Counted from the first letter of the stretch, positions 1-8,484 are shown. The stretch is 10,598 bases of DNA from Parcubacteria group bacterium (GCA_016177305.1 JACOVK010000030.1:1-10598), one strand, 5' to 3'. Numbers and translations: made by a program. The notes: generated by a model not told the origin, from the sequence alone.

Positions 1-33
1 AACCGGGCAATCGGTATTGCCACGTGCCGATCA

Positions 34-1161
34 ATGCAGGGGCCGGAATGCGGAACCTGCGACGCACCGAGCAGAATCTGTGAAGCATGCAAAGAACGGC
101 AGGTGCGGTATCCAGACTACGGCTTGTGCCTGCACTGCACGGTCAAAGAGTACGGCGAGGGATGGACCAACGAGGAAAATTGGGGGGTTGATGACGACCT
201 CTTGATTGAAGTTGAACCGGGCGAAGATGAAGCGGGAGACGACGAGGGCGTTGACGCCAAACTTCAGCGCAGGTACTTCCCGCCCGGAACCCATCCAAAC
301 CTCATTCGTGAAGTTCGCGAACTGTTAGGGATTACGCAAAAAGAGCTCGCGCACCTCATGGGCTACCTGAGCATGAGCTCCCTCTCGCATCTGGAGCGTG
401 GGCGAAAGCTGCCGAATCTGGTAACTGCGCTCAAGCTTGAAATAGTCCTCGGTTGGTCAATGGGCAGCCTCTTTGCGGAGCTCAAAGAGCACATTCAGGA
501 AGAACTGCTCAAACGCACAGAGGGCAACAAAGCCATCCACTCAAGTATAGCCAGCAAGCCGCGGTTTCCCTACAAAAAGTTTACCGTAGGGAAGTATCTG
601 CCGCGGGCGCTGGTAGTGCGGGCGCTTGAGCTCATCGCAACCGAGCGCTTCTGCGGCAGGAGCTACCTTGAGCGACATCTCGAGATACCCGAGGCGCAGG
701 CGAAGCGGCTGCAGGCCTACCTGCTTCGAGCCGGAGTTATCGGTCCGGTGGTGGGCAAGGGAAAGCGCCGGGCAATCATGGTGACCCCCCGCAACATTGA
801 TAAGGTCAAGCGCAAGCTCAAGTTGGACGGAATGGTCGGCATGGAGGAAACCTCTAGCCCGCCCCAAGTTGTTGAGGAGAAGGACCTAGTTCCGGATGAC
901 GAGCCAATGTTGTCCGAAGGCGCTTACGGCGCCTCGGTAGGTCTCTCTGTTTCACTCTTGCCCGAAGAGCGATATGCTCTAGAAATACGATCCCATGAAC
1001 TCGCGAACAAGATGCGGAGACATGACCTCAAACCGAGCCGCGTAGCCCGTATCGCATTTCGGATGCTCCTAGAGGCCTCTGATGAGGAAATCCTCCGAAT
1101 TGCCGAAGATGTCCCAAATCTTGAAAAGTTGCGGGGTCGTAGAAGAGTTGATAGTTCCTAA
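34..1161 (+). CDS. Multidomain DNA-binding protein: Cys-rich N-terminus, XRE HTH, FtsK-gamma-like winged helix, RHH-like C-terminus
   Basis: I do not recognise this as a named gene. The 375-residue product begins with three CxxC pairs (C6/C9, C16/C19, C32/C35), likely one or two zinc sites. An acidic linker (about 52-75) leads to an XRE-type helix-turn-helix (about 88-150, core ITQKELAHLMG, then SLSHLERGRKLP). Residues 189-250 resemble the FtsK gamma winged helix: ALELI, a helix with SYLERHLEI, AKRLQAYLLRAGVIGP, then a basic wing. Residues 303-350 (VSLLPEERYALEI to RVARIAFRMLLEAS) look like a ribbon-helix-helix module. There are no catalytic motifs, so a sequence-specific regulator or nucleoid/segregation factor is the best guess. 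The frame is open to the window edge with another Cys codon upstream, and no Shine-Dalgarno precedes this ATG. The true start may therefore lie outside the window. Confidence 0.7.
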   Translation: MQGPECGTCDAPSRICEACKERQVRYPDYGLCLHCTVKEYGEGWTNEENWGVDDDLLIEVEPGEDEAGDDEGVDAKLQRRYFPPGTHPNLIREVRELLGITQKELAHLMGYLSMSSLSHLERGRKLPNLVTALKLEIVLGWSMGSLFAELKEHIQEELLKRTEGNKAIHSSIASKPRFPYKKFTVGKYLPRALVVRALELIATERFCGRSYLERHLEIPEAQAKRLQAYLLRAGVIGPVVGKGKRRAIMVTPRNIDKVKRKLKLDGMVGMEETSSPPQVVEEKDLVPDDEPMLSEGAYGASVGLSVSLLPEERYALEIRSHELANKMRRHDLKPSRVARIAFRMLLEASDEEILRIAEDVPNLEKLRGRRRVDSS

Positions 1162-1171
1162 CCCGATTTGA

Positions 1172-1288
1172 CGTGTTTCTCCCGGATCGCTCGCCCGCGC
1201 GACCGCGCACCTGTCCCGCGAAGATCTCTCCGACACGCTCGCCCACGTGTACGGCGAGCTGGGAGAGAACCAATACGCCGATCGCTGA
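1172..1288 (+). pseudogene. Coding-like remnant of unknown protein (no start codon)
   Basis: Between the stop at 1161 and the hairpin at 1281 one frame reads like protein. It gives about 38 residues, including LARATAHLSREDLSDTLAHV and ending GELGENQYADR, with strongly GC-ending codons. An in-frame TGA at 1169-1171 precedes it and no plausible start codon or SD is present. The best reading is the 3' end of a decayed or truncated gene whose terminator (1314-1351) survives. A chance open frame in GC-rich DNA is the alternative. The parent protein is not recognised. Confidence 0.3.
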
Positions 1289-1305
1289 CAAACCTGTCAG
1301 GCGAT
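1281..1305 (+). other. Hairpin (10-bp stem, one bulge, AACC loop)
   Basis: ATCGCTGACA pairs with TGTCAG-(g)-CGAT around the loop AACC. The stop codon of the remnant frame lies inside the stem. No T-tract follows directly, so it is not itself an intrinsic terminator, but it stacks just upstream of the terminator at 1314. Its function is unknown. Confidence 0.5.
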
Positions 1306-1313
1306 GAGGTCAG

Positions 1314-1351
1314 AGCCCGTGCACAAGGAAGTGCGCGGGCTTTTTTCTTTT
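1314..1351 (+). terminator. Rho-independent terminator, + strand
   Basis: AGCCCGTGCAC pairs with GTGCGCGGGCT (one G-U wobble) around a 6-nt AAGGAA loop, followed by TTTTTTCTTTT. It would end transcription of the multidomain DNA-binding gene and the remnant behind it. Confidence 0.85.
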
Positions 1352-1352
1352 G

Positions 1353-1396
1353 GCAAAAAAAGAACGGTGGAACGCGTAACTTCCGCATTCCACCGT
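1353..1396 (-). terminator. Rho-independent terminator of parB, - strand
   Basis: Read on the - strand, ACGGTGGAA (1396-1388) pairs with TTCCACCGT (1372-1364). An inner GCG/CGC extension follows, then TCTTTTTTT. It lies 39 bp past the parB stop and back to back with the + strand terminator, so the two convergent units are insulated from each other. Confidence 0.85.
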
Positions 1397-1434
1397 GGTA
1401 CTGCTTTGGAGGCATCCAGAGTCCGTATCGCGGA

Positions 1435-2343
1435 CTATGCCGTGACAGCCGCTTCGGTTTCCTCTTCCTCGGCCTCCTCCGTCGCCGCCGACGTGGCGGA
1501 TTTGAGCTGCTCCTGCATGTCCCGGAGCGCTGTGATGAGCATGTCGGCCTGCTGGACGATGGTCTGGCGCTGGTCCGGCGAGAGCTTCTCTACCTTGAGC
1601 GCCTGGGTGTCCTCGTACAGGCCGATGATGCCGCTGGTGAGGCCCTTGAAGGTCACGCGCCGTTCGCGCTTGTCGCCGCTGGAGCTCTTCTTGCCGTTGC
1701 CGTTGCCCGTGAGGTTCTGGGTCATGCCCTTGAGCCGGTTCGCGTCCAGGTTGCGCTTCGCGGCCTGCTTGGCCCACTTCACCTGGTTGGCGGCATCCGG
1801 AATCGCGAGCAGGACCTTGGCCTGGGCCGTGTTGACCTGCCCCTGGTCCAGCATGTGCTGTACCTCCTCGGGCAACTCCAGGAGCACGAGCCGGTCCGTG
1901 ATGTAGGTCATGGACTTCTTGATGCGGCGCTCCACCTCGGACTTGTTGCCCAGGCACCGGTCCAGGAGGCTCGCGAGCCCGCGCGCCTCCTCCATGGGCG
2001 TGAGGTCCTCGCGCTGCATGTTCTCTATGAGCGCCAGGTCCACGGCATCATCGTCATCAACCTCAACGACCATGCTCGGGATGGTCATCCGTCCGATGCG
2101 CTCGCAGGAACGCCAGCGGCGCTCGCCCGCGATGAGCTCGTAGGCCTCAACGCCGTCGGCGCTGATGTCCCGGACCGTGATGGGCTGGAGCACGCCCTTC
2201 TCCCTGATGGACGCTCCGAGCTCGTCCAGCGACTCCTCGCTGAAGTGCTGGCGGGGCTGGTGCGGATTCGGCTGGATCTTGTCCACCGGAATCTCGCGGA
2301 ACACGAACGCATGCTGCACTACTGGGACTGGTGCGTCGGTCAT
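1435..2343 (-). CDS. parB: ParB/Spo0J-family chromosome partitioning protein (CTPase)
   Basis: ParB proteins bind parS sites, spread as CTP-dependent clamps and direct origin segregation with ParA. The 302-residue product has the N-terminal ParB box NPHQPR (26-31), the CTP-binding box GERRWR (73-78) and ENMQRED (107-113). A helix-turn-helix core follows (about 133-185, with LPEEVQHML and AQAKVLLAI). After a Gly/Asn/Lys/Ser linker (212-225) comes a helical segment (about 230-282) and a very acidic tail (TEEAEEEETE) where many ParBs end in a basic or dimerising segment. The ATG at 2343 is chosen over one 45 nt upstream because AGGAGG lies 8 nt before it. Neither parA nor a canonical parS is in the window. 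The neighbour across the terminators is another DNA-binding protein. A plasmid or phage ParB-like regulator is possible but the motifs favour the chromosomal type. Confidence 0.9.
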   Translation of the reverse strand: MTDAPVPVVQHAFVFREIPVDKIQPNPHQPRQHFSEESLDELGASIREKGVLQPITVRDISADGVEAYELIAGERRWRSCERIGRMTIPSMVVEVDDDDAVDLALIENMQREDLTPMEEARGLASLLDRCLGNKSEVERRIKKSMTYITDRLVLLELPEEVQHMLDQGQVNTAQAKVLLAIPDAANQVKWAKQAAKRNLDANRLKGMTQNLTGNGNGKKSSSGDKRERRVTFKGLTSGIIGLYEDTQALKVEKLSPDQRQTIVQQADMLITALRDMQEQLKSATSAATEEAEEEETEAAVTA

Positions 2344-2351
2344 GCGAATAC

Positions 2352-2357
2352 CCTCCT
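2352..2357 (-). promoter_or_regulatory. Shine-Dalgarno site of parB
   Basis: AGGAGG on the - strand, 8 nt before the ATG at 2343. It decides the start in favour of the shorter, 302-residue ParB. Confidence 0.8.
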
Positions 2358-2415
2358 CTGGAAGGTTGAGAGAGAACGGATGGTACAAAAATGAGGCGCT
2401 TCACCTCGTAAATAT

Positions 2416-2444
2416 TGTATACATCATTTATTAAATCCTGTCAA
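2416..2444 (-). promoter_or_regulatory. Sigma70-type promoter of parB
   Basis: On the - strand, a perfect TTGACA (-35, 2444-2439), a 17-bp spacer and TATACA (-10, 2421-2416) are seen. A start near 2409 would give a leader of about 65 nt. The -35 is arranged back to back with that of the M16 gene. Confidence 0.8.
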
Positions 2445-2460
2445 TGTATTGCTATTGACA
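2439..2460. repeat. Palindrome joining the two divergent -35 boxes
   Basis: TGTCAAT (2439-2445) and ATTGACA (2454-2460) are perfect inverted repeats separated by 8 bp. They contain both -35 hexamers, so one bound protein could control both genes. The symmetry may also simply reflect two consensus -35 boxes facing apart. Confidence 0.6.
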
Positions 2461-2483
2461 AATACAGATATTACTGATATGGT
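2455..2483 (+). promoter_or_regulatory. Sigma70-type promoter of the M16 peptidase gene
   Basis: TTGACA (2455-2460), 17-bp spacer, TATGGT (2478-2483). The predicted start near 2490 leaves a leader of about 43 nt containing a good SD. Confidence 0.75.
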
Positions 2484-2520
2484 AACCTATCACAAAAACG
2501 CCCTTTAACTGCATTCCACA

Positions 2521-2529
2521 AAGGAGAGG
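2521..2529 (+). promoter_or_regulatory. Shine-Dalgarno site of the M16 gene
   Basis: AAGGAGAGG ends 3 nt before the GTG at 2533, with its GGAG core 6 nt away. It supports the GTG start rather than an internal ATG. Confidence 0.75.
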
Positions 2530-2532
2530 CCA

Positions 2533-3771
2533 GTGAAAACGCGACAACTGCCGTTTCATCCGTACCCCGCGTTCTCAAGCACGGATGCGTTCGGGCTTGA
2601 CGTCATTACCATGCACACACCCTCGGACCTCGTCCGGCTCTGCCTGGTATTCCGATGCGGCGGAATGCACTTTGAGGTGCCGGGCGCCGCCCACCTGCTG
2701 GAGCACCTGCTGTTCCATGGCCCGGCCCGCGAGCACATACTCCACCCCCTGCTCATGCCGCTCGCCCACAAAGGGGTTGAGGCGGACGCGTACACGGATT
2801 ACGCTTATACCGGGTACGCGGTCAGCGGACACGTTGATGATACCGCCCCAATGCTGGATGCGCTGCTGAAAATGGGATTTGGCGCCTCTTTTACTTCGGA
2901 CATGATAGAAAAGGAGCGGGCAGTCATTAGCAGTGAAACGCTCCTCAAGTTGAGCTTCAACCGCTGGCTTGAGTGGCGCCAGCGCCTCCTGTATCCCTCC
3001 CACGGAGCGGCGCACCAGCCAGTCATCGGGAGCCCGGAATCGCTCCAGCGCGTCACAGGGGAATCCCTCATGCTGGAGTACGCGAAATGGTACCGGCCCG
3101 AGCACGCGGCGGTGATCGTCGTCGGCAATATCCCCCATGAGCGCATCCTCAAACAGCTAACCGGGCGCGAGCTGCTCACCGGAATCCCCGCTCCGAGGCA
3201 GGAACCGCTGTTCCCGGACTACGCAGACAGCGCGTACGCCACCCGGACCGAGGATCCCGTGCCGCAGATAAGCTGGTACTTTCGGAGGCCCTCGGACGAG
3301 GCGGAAGAAGCGCTCTTCGCGCTCGCCGTCAACGTGATCTGCGACCACCAGCTCTGCCTGCTGGACCAGGCAATGCGGATTAAGCACGCGGGGAGCTACG
3401 GCGTCAGGTGCGCGCTCATGTCATACCCGTTCAAAGATGTTGGCATTACGGTTGAATGCGCGCCGGAACTGTTCCCAACCGCGGAAACCGAAATCCAGAA
3501 CGCGATTGAAGCTGTGTGCGAATGCCGCGTGCCCGAGATCACGTTCCGGGCGGTTGTCGGGAACTACCTGCTAGACCGGAGGGTTGAGGCGCACGAAGTC
3601 TCTGGAGACGATTGGGTGAAAAACTTCACCGCGAATTGGCTGGATGGGTCGCTTGAGAGCGGCGTGGACCACGAGACAATCGTCCGGAACGCGACGCCCC
3701 AAGACCTCGCGGCCGTGGCCCAAAAGTACCTCGCGCAAGGCCACGGCGCCATGCGCGTGGTGTGGGAGTAA
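2533..3771 (+). CDS. M16-family (pitrilysin/processing peptidase-like) zinc metallopeptidase
   Basis: M16 enzymes are zinc peptidases that degrade or process peptides inside a clam-shell chamber. The 412-residue product has the inverted zinc motif HLLEH (54-58) with catalytic E57. The third ligand is E135 in EKERAVISSE, 77 residues after H58, the spacing expected for the family. The active half (about 20-210, ending YRPEHAAVIVVGNI) is followed by a typical inactive second half, for a normal single M16B subunit length. No signal peptide is seen, so a cytoplasmic location is inferred. Translation starts at GTG 2533 behind a strong SD. The gene stands alone with its own promoter and terminator, with no second M16 subunit beside it. 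M16B enzymes often work as homo- or heterodimers, so a partner may be encoded elsewhere. Substrate unknown. Confidence 0.92.
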   Translation: MKTRQLPFHPYPAFSSTDAFGLDVITMHTPSDLVRLCLVFRCGGMHFEVPGAAHLLEHLLFHGPAREHILHPLLMPLAHKGVEADAYTDYAYTGYAVSGHVDDTAPMLDALLKMGFGASFTSDMIEKERAVISSETLLKLSFNRWLEWRQRLLYPSHGAAHQPVIGSPESLQRVTGESLMLEYAKWYRPEHAAVIVVGNIPHERILKQLTGRELLTGIPAPRQEPLFPDYADSAYATRTEDPVPQISWYFRRPSDEAEEALFALAVNVICDHQLCLLDQAMRIKHAGSYGVRCALMSYPFKDVGITVECAPELFPTAETEIQNAIEAVCECRVPEITFRAVVGNYLLDRRVEAHEVSGDDWVKNFTANWLDGSLESGVDHETIVRNATPQDLAAVAQKYLAQGHGAMRVVWE

Positions 3772-3790
3772 CACACTCCCAAAGAACGAC

Positions 3791-3832
3791 AACCCCCTGC
3801 AGGCTCATCCCAGCTGCGGGGGGTTCTTTTTA
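3791..3832 (+). terminator. Rho-independent terminator of the M16 gene
   Basis: AACCCCCTGCAG pairs with CTGCGGGGGGTT (one G-U wobble) around an 11-nt loop, followed by CTTTTTAT. It lies 19 bp after the M16 stop. The next ~90 bp (3833-3923) hold nothing I can recognise. Confidence 0.9.
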
Positions 3833-3923
3833 TCTTAAAATAATGCCTTCAAACAAACAAAACAGGCTTTAGCCGTCTAACACGCCACTCATACGCCCGC
3901 CACCTCCGTGTGTCAACCGCGTA

Positions 3924-3969
3924 AAAAAGACAGTAAAGACCGCCCACAGCGCATTGCGCCGTGGGCGGT
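3924..3969 (-). terminator. Rho-independent terminator of the helicase gene, - strand
   Basis: ACCGCCCAC and GTGGGCGGT form a 9-bp stem, extended by an inner GCGC-att-GCGC stem across a single A/C mismatch. On the - strand it is followed by CTTTACTGTCTTTTTT. It lies 6 bp past the helicase stop codon. Confidence 0.85.
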
Positions 3970-3975
3970 TGGGTG

Positions 3976-6210
3976 CTACTTCTCGGTAGTCTTTTCCCTC
4001 CTTTTTTTCGGCCGCTTTTTGCCAAAAAAGATATACCAATCCGGAAAGTCCGCATAATGATCACAGGGATTACTGGGAAGCCGCACATCCACCGCTCGAT
4101 AGCGCCTCGTATATTCTGGCGTACTACTGATCCCAGCCGCTACCGCGACTCTGCTCGCTTCCTGCCAGGTAGGATACTTGCCTACTTTTTTCAGAAAGAT
4201 ATCCCACCCTGGAAAGTCCTTGTAACAGCGTGGATCGGACGGAAGCCGCGTATCAACAGATCTGTACCTCTTTTGGTATTCAGACCCGCTTTTGATCCCA
4301 GCCGCTACCGCGACTCTGCTCGCTTCCTGCCAGGTAGGATACTTGCCTACTCTTTTCAGGAAGATATCCCACCCTGGGAAGTCCGGATAGCGTTGGCGTG
4401 GAACTGCAGGAAGCCGTGTATCAATTGATCTGTACCTCTTTTGGTATTCAGGCCTGCTTTTGATCCCAGCCGCTACCGCGACTCTGCTCGCCTCCTGCCA
4501 GGTAGGGTACTTCGATGTCCTAAGAAAGATTTCCCATCCTGGGAAATCTTTGTAATGCATATAGGGAGCACAAGGTAAACGCGCATCAACGTACTTACGC
4601 CTCGCCCCATATTCTGTGCTAGTCTTGATCCCGACCGCTACCGCCGCTTTACTCGCTTCTTGCCAGGTAGGGTAAAAAGTGGGCTTCTCCTTACCCAAGA
4701 AACTGTACCACCCTGGGAAGTCCTTATAGTAAGTTTGCGGCGAAGAAGGTAAGCGTGTATCAACAGATCTGTACCTCTTTTGGTATTCAAATGAGCTTTT
4801 GATCCCAGCCGCTATCGCAACTCTGCTCGCCTCCTGCCAGGTAGGATATTTTGTGGGTACCTCCCTCCCAAGAAAGATGCGAAATCCAGGAAAGTCTGGA
4901 TAAGATTGGTATGGATTTTGGGGTAGCCTTGGGTCTACATTGCGACACCGCTTATAATAGTCGGCTTGACTAGTAATCCCGTGACGGATTGCAGACCGGC
5001 TCGCCTCCTGCCAGGTTTCGTAGCGAGGTGCCGTTATGCGCTCTATAGTCTCAAGCGCACTCAACTGCTCCTGGGTGAAGTGGAACTTGAAACCCTTGCC
5101 TTCCAGTGCCAGCGCATCGCGCCTGGGTTTCCGAGCGTCGCCAACTTCCGCCTGGATTGCCTCTGCCATCTCCCGCACCGCGAGCACGCGGTAGATGTTT
5201 GCAGCAAAATCCAAGACTATGAACGCTTTGCCGCGCGCCCCCCGGCCCAGTTGCTGGCGGAAGATGATGTTGGATTCGGTCGCGCGGTAGAACACGATGA
5301 GCTCCGCGTCCGGCACATCAATGCCTTCGTTGAGCTTGTTGACCGCAAGGATGCGCCGAATCTCATTCCTGCGGAAGGCTTCAAGCGCTTCCGCGTTCTT
5401 GCGCGCGCTCTGCTTGGAGTGGACTACTCCGGAACCGGGAAGGAACGGCTGGAAATGCTCCAGGTGCCGGATGCTCTCGCAGAACACGATAGTCTTCGCG
5501 CTGCGCTCAAGGATTTGGCGCGCAACTTCCGCATCGCGCATGCGCACGAACACGGTCTCATTTATCTCTTTGAGCGAGACGCGCCGCGTAACTCCTGCCT
5601 CGGTGCGCGCGATGTCTGTGAGTGCCTGATCATTGAGGTTGTCGGTCATCACGTGGTACTCAAACGGCGGCACCAGCGCCTGCGCCACGGCCTGCTCAAA
5701 CGTGATGTTGACCACCTCCGGGCCGAAGATGTCCCTGATGTCTTTTGGATCCATGCGGTCCGGAGTGCCGGTCATGCCCACGAGGTACTGCGGCGTAAAG
5801 CGCGTAATGGCACGCTTGTAGGTCGCAGCCTGGCTGTGGTGCGACTCGTCCACAATCACAATGTCAAAGGCGTCCTTTGTAAACTGGCGCCAATGGATGT
5901 GTGTGGACTTGAGTGATGCAAACAGCACATCAGCTTCCTGGTGCGTATGCCGCTGGCCATGGAACTCGCCAAACTGGACATTCTCGCCCATGACCTTGCG
6001 GAACTCAAGCATGGCCTGCGCAAGAATCCCGGTATCGTGGCACAAGAACAACACCTTCTTGCCGCGGCGGACGTGCTTGCGCGCCCACCAGGCAATAGTA
6101 ATGGTCTTGCCGAGTCCGGTGGCCATTACCATGAGCGCGGTTGCGTGCGTCTTGAGCCATGTGTCAATGGCTCTGACTGCTTTGCTCTGGTACGTATACA
6201 GCCGAACCAT
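3976..6210 (-). CDS. SF2 DEAD/DEAH-type (ResIII-like) helicase with six C-terminal phage-integrase-type repeats
   Basis: The 744-residue product has an N-terminal SF2 helicase of the type I/III restriction-helicase class. Visible motifs are an N-terminal YQ, Walker A MATGLGKT (29-36), Walker B DESHH (121-125), motif III TGTP (147-150), motif V LNEGIDVP (293-300) and motif VI QQLGRGARGK (319-328). The dsDNA-dependent ATPase core ends near 345. After a linker come six repeats (397-730), each YPTWQEASRVAVAAGIKS, then EYQKRYRSVDTRLPS and DFPGWDIFL, resembling from memory Pfam's phage-integrase repeat unit. A Lys/Arg-rich tail ends the protein. No nuclease, methylase or specificity domain is present and no such gene is adjacent. 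A DNA-repair or defence ATPase using the repeats to bind DNA is plausible but inferred. The gene has its own promoter and an AGGGAGG SD. The repeat part is less GC-rich by eye than the helicase part. Confidence 0.9.
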   Translation of the reverse strand: MVRLYTYQSKAVRAIDTWLKTHATALMVMATGLGKTITIAWWARKHVRRGKKVLFLCHDTGILAQAMLEFRKVMGENVQFGEFHGQRHTHQEADVLFASLKSTHIHWRQFTKDAFDIVIVDESHHSQAATYKRAITRFTPQYLVGMTGTPDRMDPKDIRDIFGPEVVNITFEQAVAQALVPPFEYHVMTDNLNDQALTDIARTEAGVTRRVSLKEINETVFVRMRDAEVARQILERSAKTIVFCESIRHLEHFQPFLPGSGVVHSKQSARKNAEALEAFRRNEIRRILAVNKLNEGIDVPDAELIVFYRATESNIIFRQQLGRGARGKAFIVLDFAANIYRVLAVREMAEAIQAEVGDARKPRRDALALEGKGFKFHFTQEQLSALETIERITAPRYETWQEASRSAIRHGITSQADYYKRCRNVDPRLPQNPYQSYPDFPGFRIFLGREVPTKYPTWQEASRVAIAAGIKSSFEYQKRYRSVDTRLPSSPQTYYKDFPGWYSFLGKEKPTFYPTWQEASKAAVAVGIKTSTEYGARRKYVDARLPCAPYMHYKDFPGWEIFLRTSKYPTWQEASRVAVAAGIKSRPEYQKRYRSIDTRLPAVPRQRYPDFPGWDIFLKRVGKYPTWQEASRVAVAAGIKSGSEYQKRYRSVDTRLPSDPRCYKDFPGWDIFLKKVGKYPTWQEASRVAVAAGISSTPEYTRRYRAVDVRLPSNPCDHYADFPDWYIFFGKKRPKKRREKTTEK
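4021..5022 (-). repeat. Six tandem coding repeats (period about 165-174 bp)
   Basis: Within the helicase gene, repeat units lie at 5022-4867, 4848-4693, 4674-4522, 4509-4357, 4341-4192 and 4176-4021, each coding 50-52 residues plus a short linker. Each has the aromatic YxTWQEAS start, an (R)xVDxRLPxxP centre and a DFPGW..FL end. The last three are closest in sequence. A 59-base stretch is identical at 4128-4186 and 4293-4351 (165 bp apart), and a near-identical third copy begins at 4461. These are protein-coding repeats, not CRISPR. Confidence 0.9.
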
Positions 6211-6216
6211 TGGGAG

Positions 6217-6223
6217 CCTCCCT
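6217..6223 (-). promoter_or_regulatory. Shine-Dalgarno site of the helicase gene
   Basis: AGGGAGG on the - strand, 6 nt before the ATG at 6210. It fixes the start; no upstream in-frame alternative has comparable support. Confidence 0.75.
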
Positions 6224-6277
6224 GACGTGGTTATGCGTTTTTATCAATTGTCCAAAGAACTGGCCGAAACTCGGGTA

Positions 6278-6305
6278 ATTATACTAAATTATGGTAAAAA
6301 ATCAA
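6278..6305 (-). promoter_or_regulatory. Promoter of the helicase gene
   Basis: On the - strand, TTGATT (-35, 6305-6300), a 16-bp spacer and a perfect TATAAT (-10, 6283-6278) are seen. The start near 6271 would give a leader of about 60 nt. The -35 sits in the T-rich tail of the fusA terminator. Confidence 0.65.
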
Positions 6306-6308
6306 TTC

Positions 6309-6340
6309 AAAAATACGGCTCAATTACACCATGTGAGCCG
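6309..6340 (-). terminator. Terminator of the rpsL-rpsG-fusA cluster, - strand
   Basis: On the - strand, CGGCTCA (6340-6334) pairs with TGAGCCG (6322-6316) around an 11-nt loop, followed by TATTTTTG and more T-rich sequence. It lies about 44 bp beyond the fusA stop. Confidence 0.7.
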
Positions 6341-6366
6341 ATCAACCCCTTGGCATGAGCCGATCA
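6316..6366. repeat. Cluster of TGAGCCG repeats (two direct, one inverted)
   Basis: TGAGCCGATCA occurs at 6334-6344 and again, identically, at 6356-6366. The inverted arm CGGCTCA is at 6316-6322. In addition CCCCT (6346-6350) faces AGGGG (6366-6370) across the second copy. The transcript could therefore fold in alternative ways: arm 6316 with 6334, or arm 6316 with 6356. Confidence 0.7.
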
Positions 6367-6383
6367 GGGGGAGAAATTGAAGA

Positions 6384-8483
<2,100 letters not shown>

Positions 8484-8484
8484 A

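Noticed and set aside
1174..1184. parS-like site near parB (TGTTTC)
   Set aside because: Only the first half of the canonical palindrome is present; no TGTTTCACGTGAAACA-like site was seen by eye in the window.
1168..2394. Long + strand open frame opposite parB
   Set aside because: Its protein is low-complexity Arg/Leu/Val-rich and mirrors the - strand parB codons; the ParB reading has full family motifs and its own promoter and SD.
2391..2405. Small hairpin near the parB transcription start
   Set aside because: Six-base arms with an internal mismatch and a 3-nt loop; too weak to call.
3849..4088. - strand open frame extending past the helicase end
   Set aside because: It overlaps the last helicase repeat in another frame and runs through a strong terminator hairpin; no SD or family match.
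4021..5022. CRISPR array
   Set aside because: The units are about 165-174 bp, in frame, without short spacers, and code a protein repeat.
4966..5916. + strand open frame of about 316 codons inside the helicase region
   Set aside because: It is antisense to the helicase core; no recognisable domain, promoter or SD.
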